Assembly (NCBI GenBank): GCA_963620595.1
Contig: CAVFAY010000026.1
Span: forward strand, 1-36,023
Source: Butyricicoccus_A sp963620595
GTDB taxonomy: Bacteria > Bacillota > Clostridia > Oscillospirales > Butyricicoccaceae
Direction of reading: 5' to 3'
DNA length: 36,023 nt
A model generated the notes under the pieces. That model saw nothing but the letters and a program-made list of their open reading frames with translations. It was not told the origin of the DNA and ran no database searches. The position numbers and the translations under genes are program-made. Positions 1 to 7,769 of the stretch are shown piece by piece; the stretch's first letter is position 1; each line of letters starts with the position of its first letter.

Positions 1-2
1 TC

Positions 3-350
3 TTTGTTGATTATATCATCACGTATTTCTCTGCACACAAGGACAGCCTGCGCCTCATTCGACGCAATTTTACCTGGTCTATGGTGCAGCACAACTTAGA
101 ACAGCCGGAAAACGACACATTGCATCAGCAATTGCTCAAACGATTGCAGGCCTTTCCCGCTTCCCAAAACCATACGCAGCAAGAGCTATTTAATATCATA
201 TATATTATTGTTGAACTGTGTGGCTCGGTCTGTTATTCCAGCATTATTGAGCAAATTCCCGACACGATTGACCACATAAAACCCCTGCTGTACACCATGA
301 TTCGGAGGATTTTGAACAATGAACCAAACCCATCCCATACTGATCTTTGA
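3..350 (+). CDS. C-terminal part of a TetR/AcrR-like transcriptional regulator (5' end outside window)
   Basis: The reading frame is open from base 3, so the gene starts upstream of the window; the ATG at 81 is internal. About 115 residues are visible. They are mostly helical, with a hydrophobic helix (IIYIIVELCGSVCYSS) followed by a final helix ending KPLLYTMIRRILNN, which resembles the all-helical ligand/dimerisation domain of TetR-type repressors. The DNA-binding N-terminus is not visible, so the family call rests on helix pattern only. The 3' end overlaps the next gene by 32 bp, so the two are probably co-transcribed and translationally coupled. It could be another all-helical regulator. 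Confidence 0.5.
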   Translation, partial: FVDYIITYFSAHKDSLRLIRRNFTWSMVQHNLEQPENDTLHQQLLKRLQAFPASQNHTQQELFNIIYIIVELCGSVCYSSIIEQIPDTIDHIKPLLYTMIRRILNNEPNPSHTDL

Positions 351-975
351 TATGGACGGTATCATTCTCGACACCGAGCAGGTTGTTCGGCGGTGTTGGC
401 ATGATATCGCTCTGGATTTTCACGCGGAAGACATTGATCCGGTCTTTCTCTCCACGGTTGGCACAACGCGCGTGCACACCTGCGAGATTCTGCGCGAGCG
501 CTATGGTGCAGATTTTCCGGCAGAAGAATTTAACAGCGCCGCCAGCCGCCGCTATCATGAAATTGATGACGCCGAGGGCGTGCCGGTCAAGACTGGCGCA
601 CGAGAACTGCTGCATTGGGCCAAGGAGAGCGGCTATGCACTTGGTCTTGCCTCTTCCACCAGACAGGCGGTTGTCGAAAAGGAACTGTCTGAGAGGGAGC
701 TTCTTTCGTATTTTGACTATGTACTCGGCGGCGACAAAATCACGCGCAGCAAGCCTGCTCCGGATATTTATGCGACTGCCTGCCGCGCTATGCACGCAGA
801 CCCTGCTAAGACTTACGCCATCGAAGACTCCTACAACGGCATCCGCTCTGCGCACGCTGCGGGCATGATGCCAATCATGGTGCCGGATCTGCTGCCGCCG
901 ACCGAAGAAATGCGGCAGCTCGCCGTTCACATCTTTTCCGACCTCACGGAATTTCACAATTTTTTAAAGCGATAA
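319..975 (+). CDS. HAD-superfamily phosphatase (beta-phosphoglucomutase-like subfamily)
   Basis: 218 residues, the usual length for a HAD hydrolase with a helical cap. The nucleophile motif I is FDMDGIILDT with Asp11 and Asp13. Motif II is the Ser pair in LASST (112-113), motif III is Lys145 in SKPAPD, and motif IV is IEDSYNGI with Glu169/Asp170, which bind Mg. All catalytic residues are present. The family dephosphorylates small phosphometabolites (sugar phosphates, phosphoglycolate, nucleotides) or isomerises hexose phosphates; the substrate cannot be read from the sequence. An AGGAT/GGAGG-type ribosome site lies just before the ATG inside the 3' end of the TetR-like gene. A terminator follows the stop directly. 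Confidence 0.88.
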   Translation: MNQTHPILIFDMDGIILDTEQVVRRCWHDIALDFHAEDIDPVFLSTVGTTRVHTCEILRERYGADFPAEEFNSAASRRYHEIDDAEGVPVKTGARELLHWAKESGYALGLASSTRQAVVEKELSERELLSYFDYVLGGDKITRSKPAPDIYATACRAMHADPAKTYAIEDSYNGIRSAHAAGMMPIMVPDLLPPTEEMRQLAVHIFSDLTEFHNFLKR

Positions 976-978
976 CAC

Positions 979-1020
979 AAAATCGTCAGCGCCGGAAATA
1001 TCGGCTCTGACGATTTTTTA
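979..1020 (+). terminator. Rho-independent terminator after the HAD gene
   Basis: The arms AAATCGTCAG (980-989) and CTGACGATTT (1007-1016) are perfectly complementary around a 17-nt loop and run into a T tract. Confidence 0.85.
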
Positions 1021-1047
1021 CTCTTACGCATCATCCAGACTCGTCTC

Positions 1048-1101
1048 TCCCTCTGGGAGAGATGTCACGTAGCGACAGAGAGGGCTGGCTCCCTCGTGAG
1101 G
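1048..1101 (-). repeat. Dispersed intergenic repeat, unit A (copy 1)
   Basis: This 54-bp stretch matches, in inverted orientation, the 54-bp stretch at 30948-31001 with only a few differences. It is rich in short inverted repeats (CTCTCCC...GGGAGAG type; GTCACGTAGCGAC), so a transcript would fold into hairpins. It lies directly downstream of a terminator and holds no convincing gene. Confidence 0.75.
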
Positions 1102-1150
1102 GAACTGGCCTGCCGCCTTGCGGCAAGACTGAGGGAGTAACCAGCTGGCC

Positions 1151-1210
1151 CTGACGAATCAGGGAAACTCTGATACAGACTTGCTCGCGTGCTGCTCCTT
1201 CCGTCACGGC
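1151..1210 (+). repeat. Dispersed intergenic repeat, unit B (copy 1)
   Basis: These 60 bp match 5298-5357 almost base for base. Both start CTGACGAATCAG, contain AACTCTGATACAGAC, and end GCTCCTTCCGTCACGGC. The downstream bases to about 1260 (GACACCTTCCTCAAAGAGGAAGG) also contain short inverted repeats. Confidence 0.78.
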
Positions 1211-1278
1211 TTACGCCGCGACACCTTCCTCAAAGAGGAAGGCTTTTACCCTCTCAGTCATTTGCTTCGCAAATGCCA

Positions 1279-1310
1279 TCTCTCCCAAAGGGAGAGCCAA
1301 GAAGCCGGTG
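1279..1310 (+). repeat. Dispersed intergenic repeat, unit C (copy 1)
   Basis: These 32 bp, TCTCTCCCAAAGGGAGAG followed by AGAAGCCGGTG after a 2-3 nt variable spot, recur at 5254-5285. Here unit C comes after unit B; at 5.25 kb the order is reversed. Confidence 0.72.
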
Positions 1311-1344
1311 CGAACGTGCACGTGCCAATTGCAAAATCTTGTCC

Positions 1345-1727
1345 CAAAATTGCACAATTTTTCACCAAAAAAGAAAATTATTTATCATTTTTGCTCTACG
1401 AAGTCTAGACCATTTAACTTTCAAAATGACAGTATTCGTTTTTGTACCGTCAATTTCCATATTTTGTAAATTCTTTGTATTTGATTCATTTTCTCATTCT
1501 TCACCTGTTTAAAGCATCAATTGATATTATTTTCTTTATTTTTACTAAACTTTCGCACTTTTTAACTAAAACTTTTCTCTTATTTTTTAACACAAACCTT
1601 ACATTGCATCGTGAATGATTCGTTATTTTTGCTCTCATATGACTGTGCAAGTCTGCGGCATCAAATTTCTGTAAAACCTGTAAAACAAATTCCTTCAATT
1701 TTTTCAATATTTCGGTGAAAATGCCAC
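1345..1727. other. AT-rich intergenic stretch without a recognisable gene
   Basis: After the repeat block the sequence becomes strongly AT-rich with many T tracts. No open frame here has a ribosome site or typical codon use. The last bases lead into the promoter of the small gene at 1847. Nothing else could be recognised. Confidence 0.5.
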
Positions 1728-1756
1728 GTGACATTTCCTCGAAAAAAGTCTATTAT
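1728..1756 (+). promoter_or_regulatory. Probable sigma-A promoter of the small gene
   Basis: -35 GTGACA (1728-1733), 17-bp spacer, -10 TATTAT (1751-1756). This predicts a start near 1763 and an ~84-nt leader. The leader contains a GAAAGCC-GAT-GGGCTTTC hairpin (about 1811-1828) immediately before the AAAGGAAG ribosome site. Confidence 0.5.
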
Positions 1757-1846
1757 ACTAAGCATGGAAAGCGAGAGCGTCAGAAACGCAAAACCACTTT
1801 TCACAATCGAGAAAGCCGATGGGCTTTCAGAAAGGAAGCGAATGGA

Positions 1847-2017
1847 ATGGGTCTTCTTGGAACCCTGCACAACATGGCAAAGTCTGGTCAGGTCAGCGAA
1901 ATCAACTCGGTTATCAATCAGGAACGCGCCTCTGCGAATGCAAGTGCTCAGGCAACCGGCAAAGAACGTCGTAAATTCCATCACAACATGGAAATTTCCA
2001 TTGCTTCTCACCGTTAA
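1847..2017 (+). CDS. Small basic protein of unknown function (56 aa)
   Basis: I do not recognise this protein. The ATG at 1847 was chosen because AAAGGAAG lies 8 nt upstream and the promoter at 1728-1756 would place any earlier ATG at or before the mRNA start. The protein begins MGLLGTLHNMAKSGQ, has an Ala/Ser/Gln-rich middle (ERASANASAQATGKE) and a basic, His-rich tail (RRKFHHN...SHR). There is no signal peptide, membrane helix or Cys motif. Codon use is that of well-expressed genes in the window (CGT Arg, CTG Leu, GAA Glu). It is a single-gene unit, with a strong terminator 50 nt downstream. A frame extended to 1715 is open but has no ribosome site. Confidence 0.6.
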   Translation: MGLLGTLHNMAKSGQVSEINSVINQERASANASAQATGKERRKFHHNMEISIASHR

Positions 2018-2069
2018 TTAGCTTTTACCTATTTTTTCATACCTATTTTTCCTATCTCTTTTCTTTGTA

Positions 2070-2113
2070 AAGCAAAACCCTGCGGTTTCTCCCGCGGGGT
2101 TTTGCTTTTTTAT
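2070..2113 (+). terminator. Strong Rho-independent terminator after the small gene
   Basis: A 16-bp stem (2070-2085 with 2092-2107, one T-G pair) around a 6-nt loop is followed by seven T residues. Confidence 0.9.
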
Positions 2114-2156
2114 TTGTATCTTTCTTCAGAAAATGTTAAGATTTTTATACGCTAGT

Positions 2157-2184
2157 TTGAAAGGATTCCATTGTATCCTATACC
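2157..2184 (+). promoter_or_regulatory. Probable promoter of the two-component operon
   Basis: -35 TTGAAA (2157-2162), 16-bp spacer, -10 TATACC (2179-2184). The response regulator ATG follows after an AGGAGG ribosome site. Confidence 0.45.
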
Positions 2185-2210
2185 TATAGACAGCAAGGAG
2201 GACACACAGT

Positions 2211-2927
2211 ATGACCTACCGCATCTTAGTATGCGACGATGACCACGAAATTGCGCGCGCCATTGGCATTTATCTCCGTTCTTCCGGATACGAAGCAGTC
2301 GAAGCGCACGATGGCGCCGAAGCACTGGAGCTTTGCCGCACCCAGACCTTTCATCTGCTCATTCTAGACATCATGATGCCCGGACTGGACGGCATCCAGA
2401 CGACAGAGATTCTGCGCCGCACGCACAATATTCCGGTTATTATGCTCTCGGCAAAGAGTGAAGACATCGACAAAATCGACGGTCTGACCGCCGGTGCTGA
2501 TGACTACATGACCAAGCCGTTTCAGCCCGCGGAGTTGATTGCCCGCGTCAAATCGCAGCTGCGCCGATACACCTCTCTCGGCGGTATGCACCAGACACCG
2601 GCGGCAGCGGTCTATCAAACCGGTGAGCTGATTATGGATGACGCATCCAAAACCGTCACGGTCGACGGCGATCCGGTCAGTCTCACGCCGCGCGAGTACG
2701 GCATCTTGCTCTTTTTGACCCAACACGCAGGTCAAGTGTTCTCTATTTCACAGATTTATGAAGCGGTTTGGCGAGAGCCGGCTTATAACTCGGAAAATAC
2801 CGTTGCTGTCCACATTCGCCGGATTCGAGAAAAAATTGAAATCAATCCGAAAGAACCCAAATATTTAAAGGTGGTGTGGGGAATTGGCTACAAAATGGAA
2901 AAACTTCACCCGAAACAGCTGGGTTAA
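2211..2927 (+). CDS. OmpR/PhoB-family response regulator
   Basis: 238 residues. The receiver domain (about 1-120) has the acidic triad CDDD (9-11), phospho-acceptor Asp53 in LILDIMMPG, the conserved Ser in MLSAKS and Lys in MTKPF. A winged-helix DNA-binding domain follows (about 130-230), with the typical LTPREYGILLFL start and VAVHIRRIREKIE recognition region. AAGGAGG lies upstream of the ATG. Its last 44 bp overlap the start of the histidine kinase gene, so the pair is one operon and presumably cognate. The target genes are unknown. Members of this family with a VanR/VanS-like partner often respond to cell-envelope stress, but nothing here fixes the signal. Confidence 0.93.
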   Translation: MTYRILVCDDDHEIARAIGIYLRSSGYEAVEAHDGAEALELCRTQTFHLLILDIMMPGLDGIQTTEILRRTHNIPVIMLSAKSEDIDKIDGLTAGADDYMTKPFQPAELIARVKSQLRRYTSLGGMHQTPAAAVYQTGELIMDDASKTVTVDGDPVSLTPREYGILLFLTQHAGQVFSISQIYEAVWREPAYNSENTVAVHIRRIREKIEINPKEPKYLKVVWGIGYKMEKLHPKQLG

Positions 2928-5187
2928 AGCTGTATCTTGGCTGCTCATCCTCGCGATGACAGCGTCATCTGCCGCTATGACAGTATACGTCATGAACGCT
3001 GTGCAGAAAAACAATCTCGACCAAAGCTATCGTTCATTTTCTTTGTCAGACGTACTCACGCAGGAACAACCGACTGCGGAATATCTCGCACAGCAATTAT
3101 ACTTTCCACTCCGGCATTTATACTCAGTGAGTGAATCCGGTACGACAGCCGAAAGCATTCAGAAAAATTTACAGCCCTCAGATCTTCTTGGTCAACTCGT
3201 ATCCAAATATTACGACAGTGATGATTATGATCTTTGGGAAACAGACGGATTGGAACTATCCTATGACTCTTCCGCTCCAACACTGGATGCTGAAACCGTA
3301 GATGCTATCATGGCAGCATTTGCATCTAGTGACGATTATGATAACATCTCCAACAGCACATTTCAAACTTGGCTGACGCATCACCCAGACGCATATGCTG
3401 CTTCCCGCTCGGAATATGTTAACGGTCAGCTCAACAGTCTCGCCAATGCAGAAGAGGAGCTGTCGGAAAACACGGAGCTCGCCTATTATATGCTCAATAC
3501 GGTCACGGGAGACTGTTTCACCTCTCTGCCAGATGGAACCACACAGGAAAGTGCAGAATCACAGCTGCTGCACGCGACCCAATATGCCATTGCGTTGAAG
3601 TCCTCAACAACCGATGCCGAATTCTATTCCAAGCACACGGATCTCGCGCAGGAATTGGAGTCTCTGGACTCATCCGAGTACATGCTGGACAGCACTCGAA
3701 ATGGCACGGCAATTTGCGCCATGACAACCGATGCATACGACAATCTCTGTCTCTCTTGGTCTGAGACTCATCGTCTGTTCACTAATCTCATCATAATCTA
3801 CGCCATTTCTGCCGTTGTCATTGCACTGTGCCTGATCGTTCTGTGCTTTGGCGCAGGCCGCAAGACGGATGACAATGAGCGCTATCTCATCGGCTTTGAC
3901 CACATCTGGACAGAGGTGCAGATTATCCTCGGCATTTGTGCTTGTCTCGCCTTCGCCGGTGTCATCGCCTTTTTCCTGAATTATTTTGGCGATGCTGCGG
4001 TTTCTCTGTCGGTGAGCCTGACCTGTGCCAGTGTGTGTGCGGCATCCGCCGCATTTGCTGCCGTATGCCTGACTATCTTCCTGTCGCAGGTACGCCGCAT
4101 CAAGGCGCGGCAGTGGCTCAATGGCTGGATTATCTGGCGGCTGTTCCGTAAATTCGGTATTGCCTCAGTACAGTGGCTGCACAAACAATTCCACAAAAGC
4201 CCGCTGCGCCGCCGGTTTATTATTCTGAGCATTGTCATTCCGCTGCTGTGCGTCGCATGGATTCCCGCGCCGTTTGTCATCATTCTGCTGCTCATCGCCA
4301 GCATTCGCCTGGCAGACAGCATCGAAACAGTCACGCGCGGTGCCCATGACATTCGCACCGGCAAGACCGATACCAACATTACCGTTCCTAAATATACACC
4401 AAAAGAGCTTTGTGCACTGGCGGATGATTTGAATGGCATCTCAGAAGGCTTACACAACGCCGTAGACACGGCGGTAAAATCCGAACGGTTAAAATCCGAG
4501 CTGATTTCCAATGTGTCTCATGACATCAAAACACCCCTGACCAGCATTGTGACCTACGTCGATCTGCTCAAGCAGTGCGATATTTCGGATGAGACCGTGC
4601 AGGAGTATATCCGTGTGATTGACCAGAAAGCCCAGCGTCTGCGCACGCTGACCTTGGATTTGTTCGATGCTTCCAAGGCAACCAGCGGTGCCATGCAGGT
4701 AGAGCTTGCCAAAACCGATTTGGATGCTCTGCTCCGGCAGGCACTCGGAGAACGCTCCGAACACATCCAGCGCGCCGGATTGGATCTGCGCATCACCTCG
4801 CACCCACCGGTTTATGTCCATGCGGACGGCAGATTGCTGTGGCGTGTGCTGGACAATCTGATCTCCAACTGTGTCCGTTATGCTGTGCCGCACAGCCGCG
4901 TCTATGTAGACATCGCACAGACTGACACCATGTGCACACTGACGATGAAAAACATCTCTGCGACCGAGTTAAACATCTCTGCCGAAGATCTGATGCAGCG
5001 CTTCACGCGCGGGGATCGTTCTCGCCATACAGAAGGCAGCGGCTTGGGCTTGTCCATTGCACAAAGCCTCACCGAACTGATGCACGGCAGCTGCCGCGTG
5101 GAAATCGACGGAGATCTGTTCAAAGCTATCGTAGAAATCCCGCGCTGGACGCAGCCAGAAACCCAGGAAACAAATCAAACAACCTGA
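2884..5187 (+). CDS. Multi-pass membrane sensor histidine kinase
   Basis: 767 residues, cognate partner of the preceding regulator. The start is TTG at 2884: it is the only start codon after an in-frame stop at 2866, has AAAGGTGG 9 nt upstream, and keeps the first membrane helix (about 14-38) intact. A long acidic, Asp/Ser/Tyr-rich extracellular domain (about 40-297) follows, then hydrophobic segments near 299-324, 345-367, 373-400 and 443-476, and a HAMP-like linker. The dimerisation/phospho-acceptor box is SHDIKTPLTS with His546. The ATPase domain has the N-box DNLISN (657-662) and GSGLGLSIA (718-726). The usual DxGxG box is not recognisable: the segment between N-box and G2 box reads MKNISATELNISAEDL. 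A terminator follows. The extracellular domain matches nothing I recognise. Confidence 0.9.
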   Translation: MATKWKNFTRNSWVKAVSWLLILAMTASSAAMTVYVMNAVQKNNLDQSYRSFSLSDVLTQEQPTAEYLAQQLYFPLRHLYSVSESGTTAESIQKNLQPSDLLGQLVSKYYDSDDYDLWETDGLELSYDSSAPTLDAETVDAIMAAFASSDDYDNISNSTFQTWLTHHPDAYAASRSEYVNGQLNSLANAEEELSENTELAYYMLNTVTGDCFTSLPDGTTQESAESQLLHATQYAIALKSSTTDAEFYSKHTDLAQELESLDSSEYMLDSTRNGTAICAMTTDAYDNLCLSWSETHRLFTNLIIIYAISAVVIALCLIVLCFGAGRKTDDNERYLIGFDHIWTEVQIILGICACLAFAGVIAFFLNYFGDAAVSLSVSLTCASVCAASAAFAAVCLTIFLSQVRRIKARQWLNGWIIWRLFRKFGIASVQWLHKQFHKSPLRRRFIILSIVIPLLCVAWIPAPFVIILLLIASIRLADSIETVTRGAHDIRTGKTDTNITVPKYTPKELCALADDLNGISEGLHNAVDTAVKSERLKSELISNVSHDIKTPLTSIVTYVDLLKQCDISDETVQEYIRVIDQKAQRLRTLTLDLFDASKATSGAMQVELAKTDLDALLRQALGERSEHIQRAGLDLRITSHPPVYVHADGRLLWRVLDNLISNCVRYAVPHSRVYVDIAQTDTMCTLTMKNISATELNISAEDLMQRFTRGDRSRHTEGSGLGLSIAQSLTELMHGSCRVEIDGDLFKAIVEIPRWTQPETQETNQTT

Positions 5188-5198
5188 TACACACAACA

Positions 5199-5240
5199 AA
5201 AGCACCAGAGTCGGATTTCCGGCACTGGTGCTTTGCTTTA
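5199..5240 (+). terminator. Rho-independent terminator after the histidine kinase
   Basis: AAAGCACCAG (5199-5208) pairs with CTGGTGCTTT (5225-5234) and is followed by GCTTT. Confidence 0.75.
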
Positions 5241-5253
5241 CAAATTATTCTTG

Positions 5254-5357
5254 TCTCTCCCAAAGGGAGAGCTGAGAAGCCGGTGCTGACTGCGCACCTG
5301 ACGAATCAGAGGAACTCTGATACAGACTTTTTCACGTGCCGCTCCTTCCGTCACGGC
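5254..5357 (+). repeat. Dispersed intergenic repeats, units C then B (copy 2)
   Basis: Unit C (5254-5285) and unit B (5298-5357) match 1279-1310 and 1151-1210. The order is C-B here but B-C at the first locus. The block lies between the terminator of the kinase gene and the 3' end of the convergent phosphatase gene. Confidence 0.75.
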
Positions 5358-5362
5358 AGGTT

Positions 5363-6124
5363 TTACTTCCGCATAAATGCATCGTCCACCCGTGTCCCCT
5401 TGGCGAGAATCGAGCACGGCACATCGACAGTAATCGGACTGCCATCGACACAGGTAACTGTACCGCCTGCTTCCGTGACAATCAGGCTGCCTGCGGCAAA
5501 ATCCCATGGCTGCAAGCGCAACTCAAAATACATCTCTGCGCGGCCTGCGGCAATCGTGCACAGATCCCATGCAGCCGAGCCACTGCGGCGAATATCCATC
5601 GCCTCATCGGCACACAGGCGCAGCAGGCGGAAGGATTCATCAATCAGTTCCCGATAATACGAAGCAGAGCCGTACAGCACAATGCCTTCGTGCAATACAT
5701 GGTCAGAAACATGAATCGGAATGCCATTGCACGAAGCGCCCTTGCCCTTCTGCGCGGTGTACATCTCATCGAGATACGGATTGTACACCAGCCCCAATGT
5801 CACCTCTCCGTCCAGCGTCATGGCGACAGAAATCACGCTGCATTTATAGTCCTTGACAAAATTGGTCGTGCCGTCAATTGGATCCACGATAAATGCGCGT
5901 CCCTTGGCAATGGACTCATGTACATCCTCTTCTTCTCCGACAAAATGCGCATCCGGCGCGACGTCCAGCAGACGCTTCTTCAAAATATCCTGAATTTTTT
6001 TGTCATACTTCGTGACAAGATCATTATATCTTCCCTTATTTTCTACCGCCGCATTGGCGTGATCCGCCCGCAGCATGAGCTGCCCGCATTCGCGCATAAC
6101 TTCTTGAATTTCACTTGAGAGCAT
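5363..6124 (-). CDS. Inositol monophosphatase family protein
   Basis: 253 residues from the ATG at 6124, which has TTGGAG 7 nt upstream; the frame extends further upstream, but the promoter lies there. All metal-site motifs of the Mg-dependent, Li-sensitive phosphatase family are present: GEE (63-65), DPIDGTTNF (81-89) and WDFAAG (207-212). The enzyme hydrolyses a small phosphomonoester. Bacterial members act on inositol-1-phosphate, fructose-1,6-bisphosphate, NADP or 3'-phosphoadenosine-5'-phosphate, and the substrate cannot be fixed here. It is a single gene, divergent from the YczE-like gene. Confidence 0.92.
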   Translation of the reverse strand: MLSSEIQEVMRECGQLMLRADHANAAVENKGRYNDLVTKYDKKIQDILKKRLLDVAPDAHFVGEEEDVHESIAKGRAFIVDPIDGTTNFVKDYKCSVISVAMTLDGEVTLGLVYNPYLDEMYTAQKGKGASCNGIPIHVSDHVLHEGIVLYGSASYYRELIDESFRLLRLCADEAMDIRRSGSAAWDLCTIAAGRAEMYFELRLQPWDFAAGSLIVTEAGGTVTCVDGSPITVDVPCSILAKGTRVDDAFMRK

Positions 6125-6163
6125 CGTTTTCTCCAACCTTTCATCACAAATTCTTCTGTATGT

Positions 6164-6193
6164 ATCATAGCACCGTTTTGCCTTGTTTCGCAA
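6164..6193 (-). promoter_or_regulatory. Promoter of the inositol-monophosphatase family gene
   Basis: On the minus strand, -35 TTGCGA (6193-6188), 18-bp spacer, -10 TATGAT (6169-6164), about 40 nt before the ATG. Confidence 0.6.
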
Positions 6194-6259
6194 GAATGTT
6201 CTATATTCACACGCAAGTTTCTGGTATACTGATATTATCACATAGGAGGAGGTGATGCT

Positions 6260-6916
6260 GTGTCAGCATCCAAGCATTGGGAACGCCGCATACCGATTTA
6301 TCTCATCGGCATGTTTCTTATGACGATCGGCGTCAATCTATCGGTTTTATCCGGCATCGGCGTATCGCCTATTGATACGCTGCCGTATATCGTCAGTCTG
6401 ATTGCACAAAAAAGTCTCGGTCTGTGCACCACACTGGTTTTCTCGGTGTATATCGTCTTGCAGATTTGCATTCTGCGCCGCCGATTCCAGTGGAAAAATC
6501 TCTTGCAGATTGTTCTGTCCATGATTTTCGGCTGGTTTGTCAGCCTATCCGGCGCACTGACTGCCCTGCTGCCGCAGCATCCGGCATATCCCATTCAATT
6601 TATCTACATGCTGTGCAGCATTCTTTTTCTCGGCTCCGGTATCTTTCTGTACGTCACAGCGGATATTATGTCTATGCCCGCAGACGGCGTAGCCCTTGCG
6701 CTGGCAGAGGTCACCGGCAAGCCCATGTCCAGCTGCAAGATCGTCTTTGACTGTATCGTTGTCATTTTGACTGTGCTGTTATCCGTCACGCAGCTGCACA
6801 ACATCAGCGGCGTGCGCGAGGGCACACTGATCGCCGCCTTTGGCGTCGGCATGTGCATCCGCTTCTGGGAAAAGCGCATGACCAAACCGCTTCAGCGGTT
6901 TTTGTTCGGAAATTAA
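6260..6916 (+). CDS. YczE/YitT-like integral membrane protein
   Basis: 218 residues starting at GTG 6260, preceded by a near-perfect AGGAGGAGGTGAT ribosome site. There are about five membrane segments: FLMTIGVNLSVLSGIGVSP, the TLVFSVYIVLQ region, LLQIVLSMIFGWFVSL, FIYMLCSILFLGSGIFLYV and IVFDCIVVILTVLLSV. Conserved-looking features of the YczE family include GIGVSPIDTLPY near the N-terminus and the MSMPADGVALALAE loop. The molecular function of the family is not established. A TATACT element (about 6223-6228) may be its -10. Its stop codon overlaps the stop of the convergent MATE pseudogene. Confidence 0.78.
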   Translation: MSASKHWERRIPIYLIGMFLMTIGVNLSVLSGIGVSPIDTLPYIVSLIAQKSLGLCTTLVFSVYIVLQICILRRRFQWKNLLQIVLSMIFGWFVSLSGALTALLPQHPAYPIQFIYMLCSILFLGSGIFLYVTADIMSMPADGVALALAEVTGKPMSSCKIVFDCIVVILTVLLSVTQLHNISGVREGTLIAAFGVGMCIRFWEKRMTKPLQRFLFGN

Positions 6917-7702
6917 CGCCGCTGGCGATGCTGTTTCAGAAATGTCGCGCTGAGCAGCAGCACAACGATCTCCACGGTCGGCATAACCATCCACAGGCTA
7001 TTGCCGCCCAGCAGCAGCGGAAAGACCAAAATTCCCACGCGGAAAGACCAAAATTCCCACGCGGAAAGACCAAAATTCCCACTCCGCTCAAAATGATATT
7101 GCGCAGCAGGGAAATCGTCAGCGACTGCTTGACACATATCACTGACTGCAAATAGTACGAGGTCAGCAGATTAATTCCCATGGGGAGAAAGGCGATAAAA
7201 TACAGGCGCACATCTGATTCGGTCGGATGATGTACAAGCCATTTTTTGCGCTGACAAAGTGAGAGCCTGCCACCAGCACCTGAATCACCATGCCGATCAT
7301 AGATGCCAATGCCGCGCCGCCGCTTCCCATATGCAGCGGAAAAATAAACACAATATCCAGAATGATATTGACGGCGCCGCCGAGCAGCACACCCGCCATG
7401 GCGCGGTTAGGATCACCGTCCGCTCGAACAAAAATCGCAATAAAATTAGAAAACACCGCCACGGGCAAAAACAGATTGATGTATTTCATATACGTCAGTG
7501 CATACGGAAACAGCGTATCATTTGCGCCCATTACACGCAGCAGTTCAGAAATACCCAGTCCATATATCAGCCACAGTGCCAAAGCCACAACAGCCAGCGT
7601 GACAAGCGACAAGGTATAGATCGACATGACCATCGCGCTGCCAAGCGATGGAAGCAGGAAGCGCAGATATAATTTTTTTACCTGATCCTGTAGTAAATCC
7701 AT
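6913..7702 (-). pseudogene. Decayed MATE-family multidrug exporter
   Basis: Intact MATE transporters have about 440-460 residues and 12 helices; only about 250 codons remain. The start is sound (GGAGG, 6 nt, ATG at 7702; protein MDLLQDQVKKLYLRFLLPSL). Three lesions follow. First, after SAMVMSIYTL the sequence jumps to SLVTLAVVALALW, apparently losing roughly 60 residues in frame. Second, after the helix SMIGMVIQVLVAGSHF the frame ends at about 7163-7211, and the next recognisable segment (RLYFIAFLPMGIN) is in another frame and belongs about 150 residues later in the family. Third, a 22-bp tandem repeat at 7019-7082 shifts the frame again; with one copy instead of three the frame would read GILVFPLLLGGNSLWMV, normal MATE sequence. 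The lesion sizes are judged from memory of the family. Confidence 0.82.
7019..7082. repeat. 22-bp tandem repeat, nearly three copies
   Basis: Copies at 7019-7040, 7041-7062 and 7063-7082 (last one 20 bp) of a unit starting GGAAAGACC and ending TTCCCACGC are identical. Two extra copies add 44 bp, which breaks the MATE reading frame. Confidence 0.92.
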
Positions 7703-7732
7703 GTTTTTCCTCCAAATTTCTATTTTTTTCAT

Positions 7733-7769
7733 CAAAAAAAGCCAGATAAGACGTTTGTCTTATCTGGCT
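7733..7769 (-). terminator. Intrinsic terminator between the SLH gene and the MATE pseudogene
   Basis: AGCCAGATAAGAC / GTCTTATCTGGCT, perfect 13-bp stem, 4-nt loop, followed on the minus strand by a T tract. Confidence 0.88.

Noticed and set aside
1181..1512. Overlapping open frames of 75 and 107 codons
   Set aside because: They lie on dispersed repeat units B and C and an AT-rich tail, with no ribosome site or family resemblance; such frames are common annotation artefacts of repeats.
1715..1846. Longer (100-codon) version of the small gene, starting at 1715
   Set aside because: The promoter would start transcription after this ATG, it has no ribosome site, and the leader hairpin lies inside the extension; the start at 1847 is better supported.
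1763..1846. Cyclic-di-GMP or fluoride riboswitch before the 56-residue gene
   Set aside because: Short resemblances (ACGCAAA) exist, but the conserved core and pairing of these classes are absent.
7019..7082. Possible CRISPR array
   Set aside because: The 22-bp units are directly adjacent without spacers and lie inside a transporter pseudogene.
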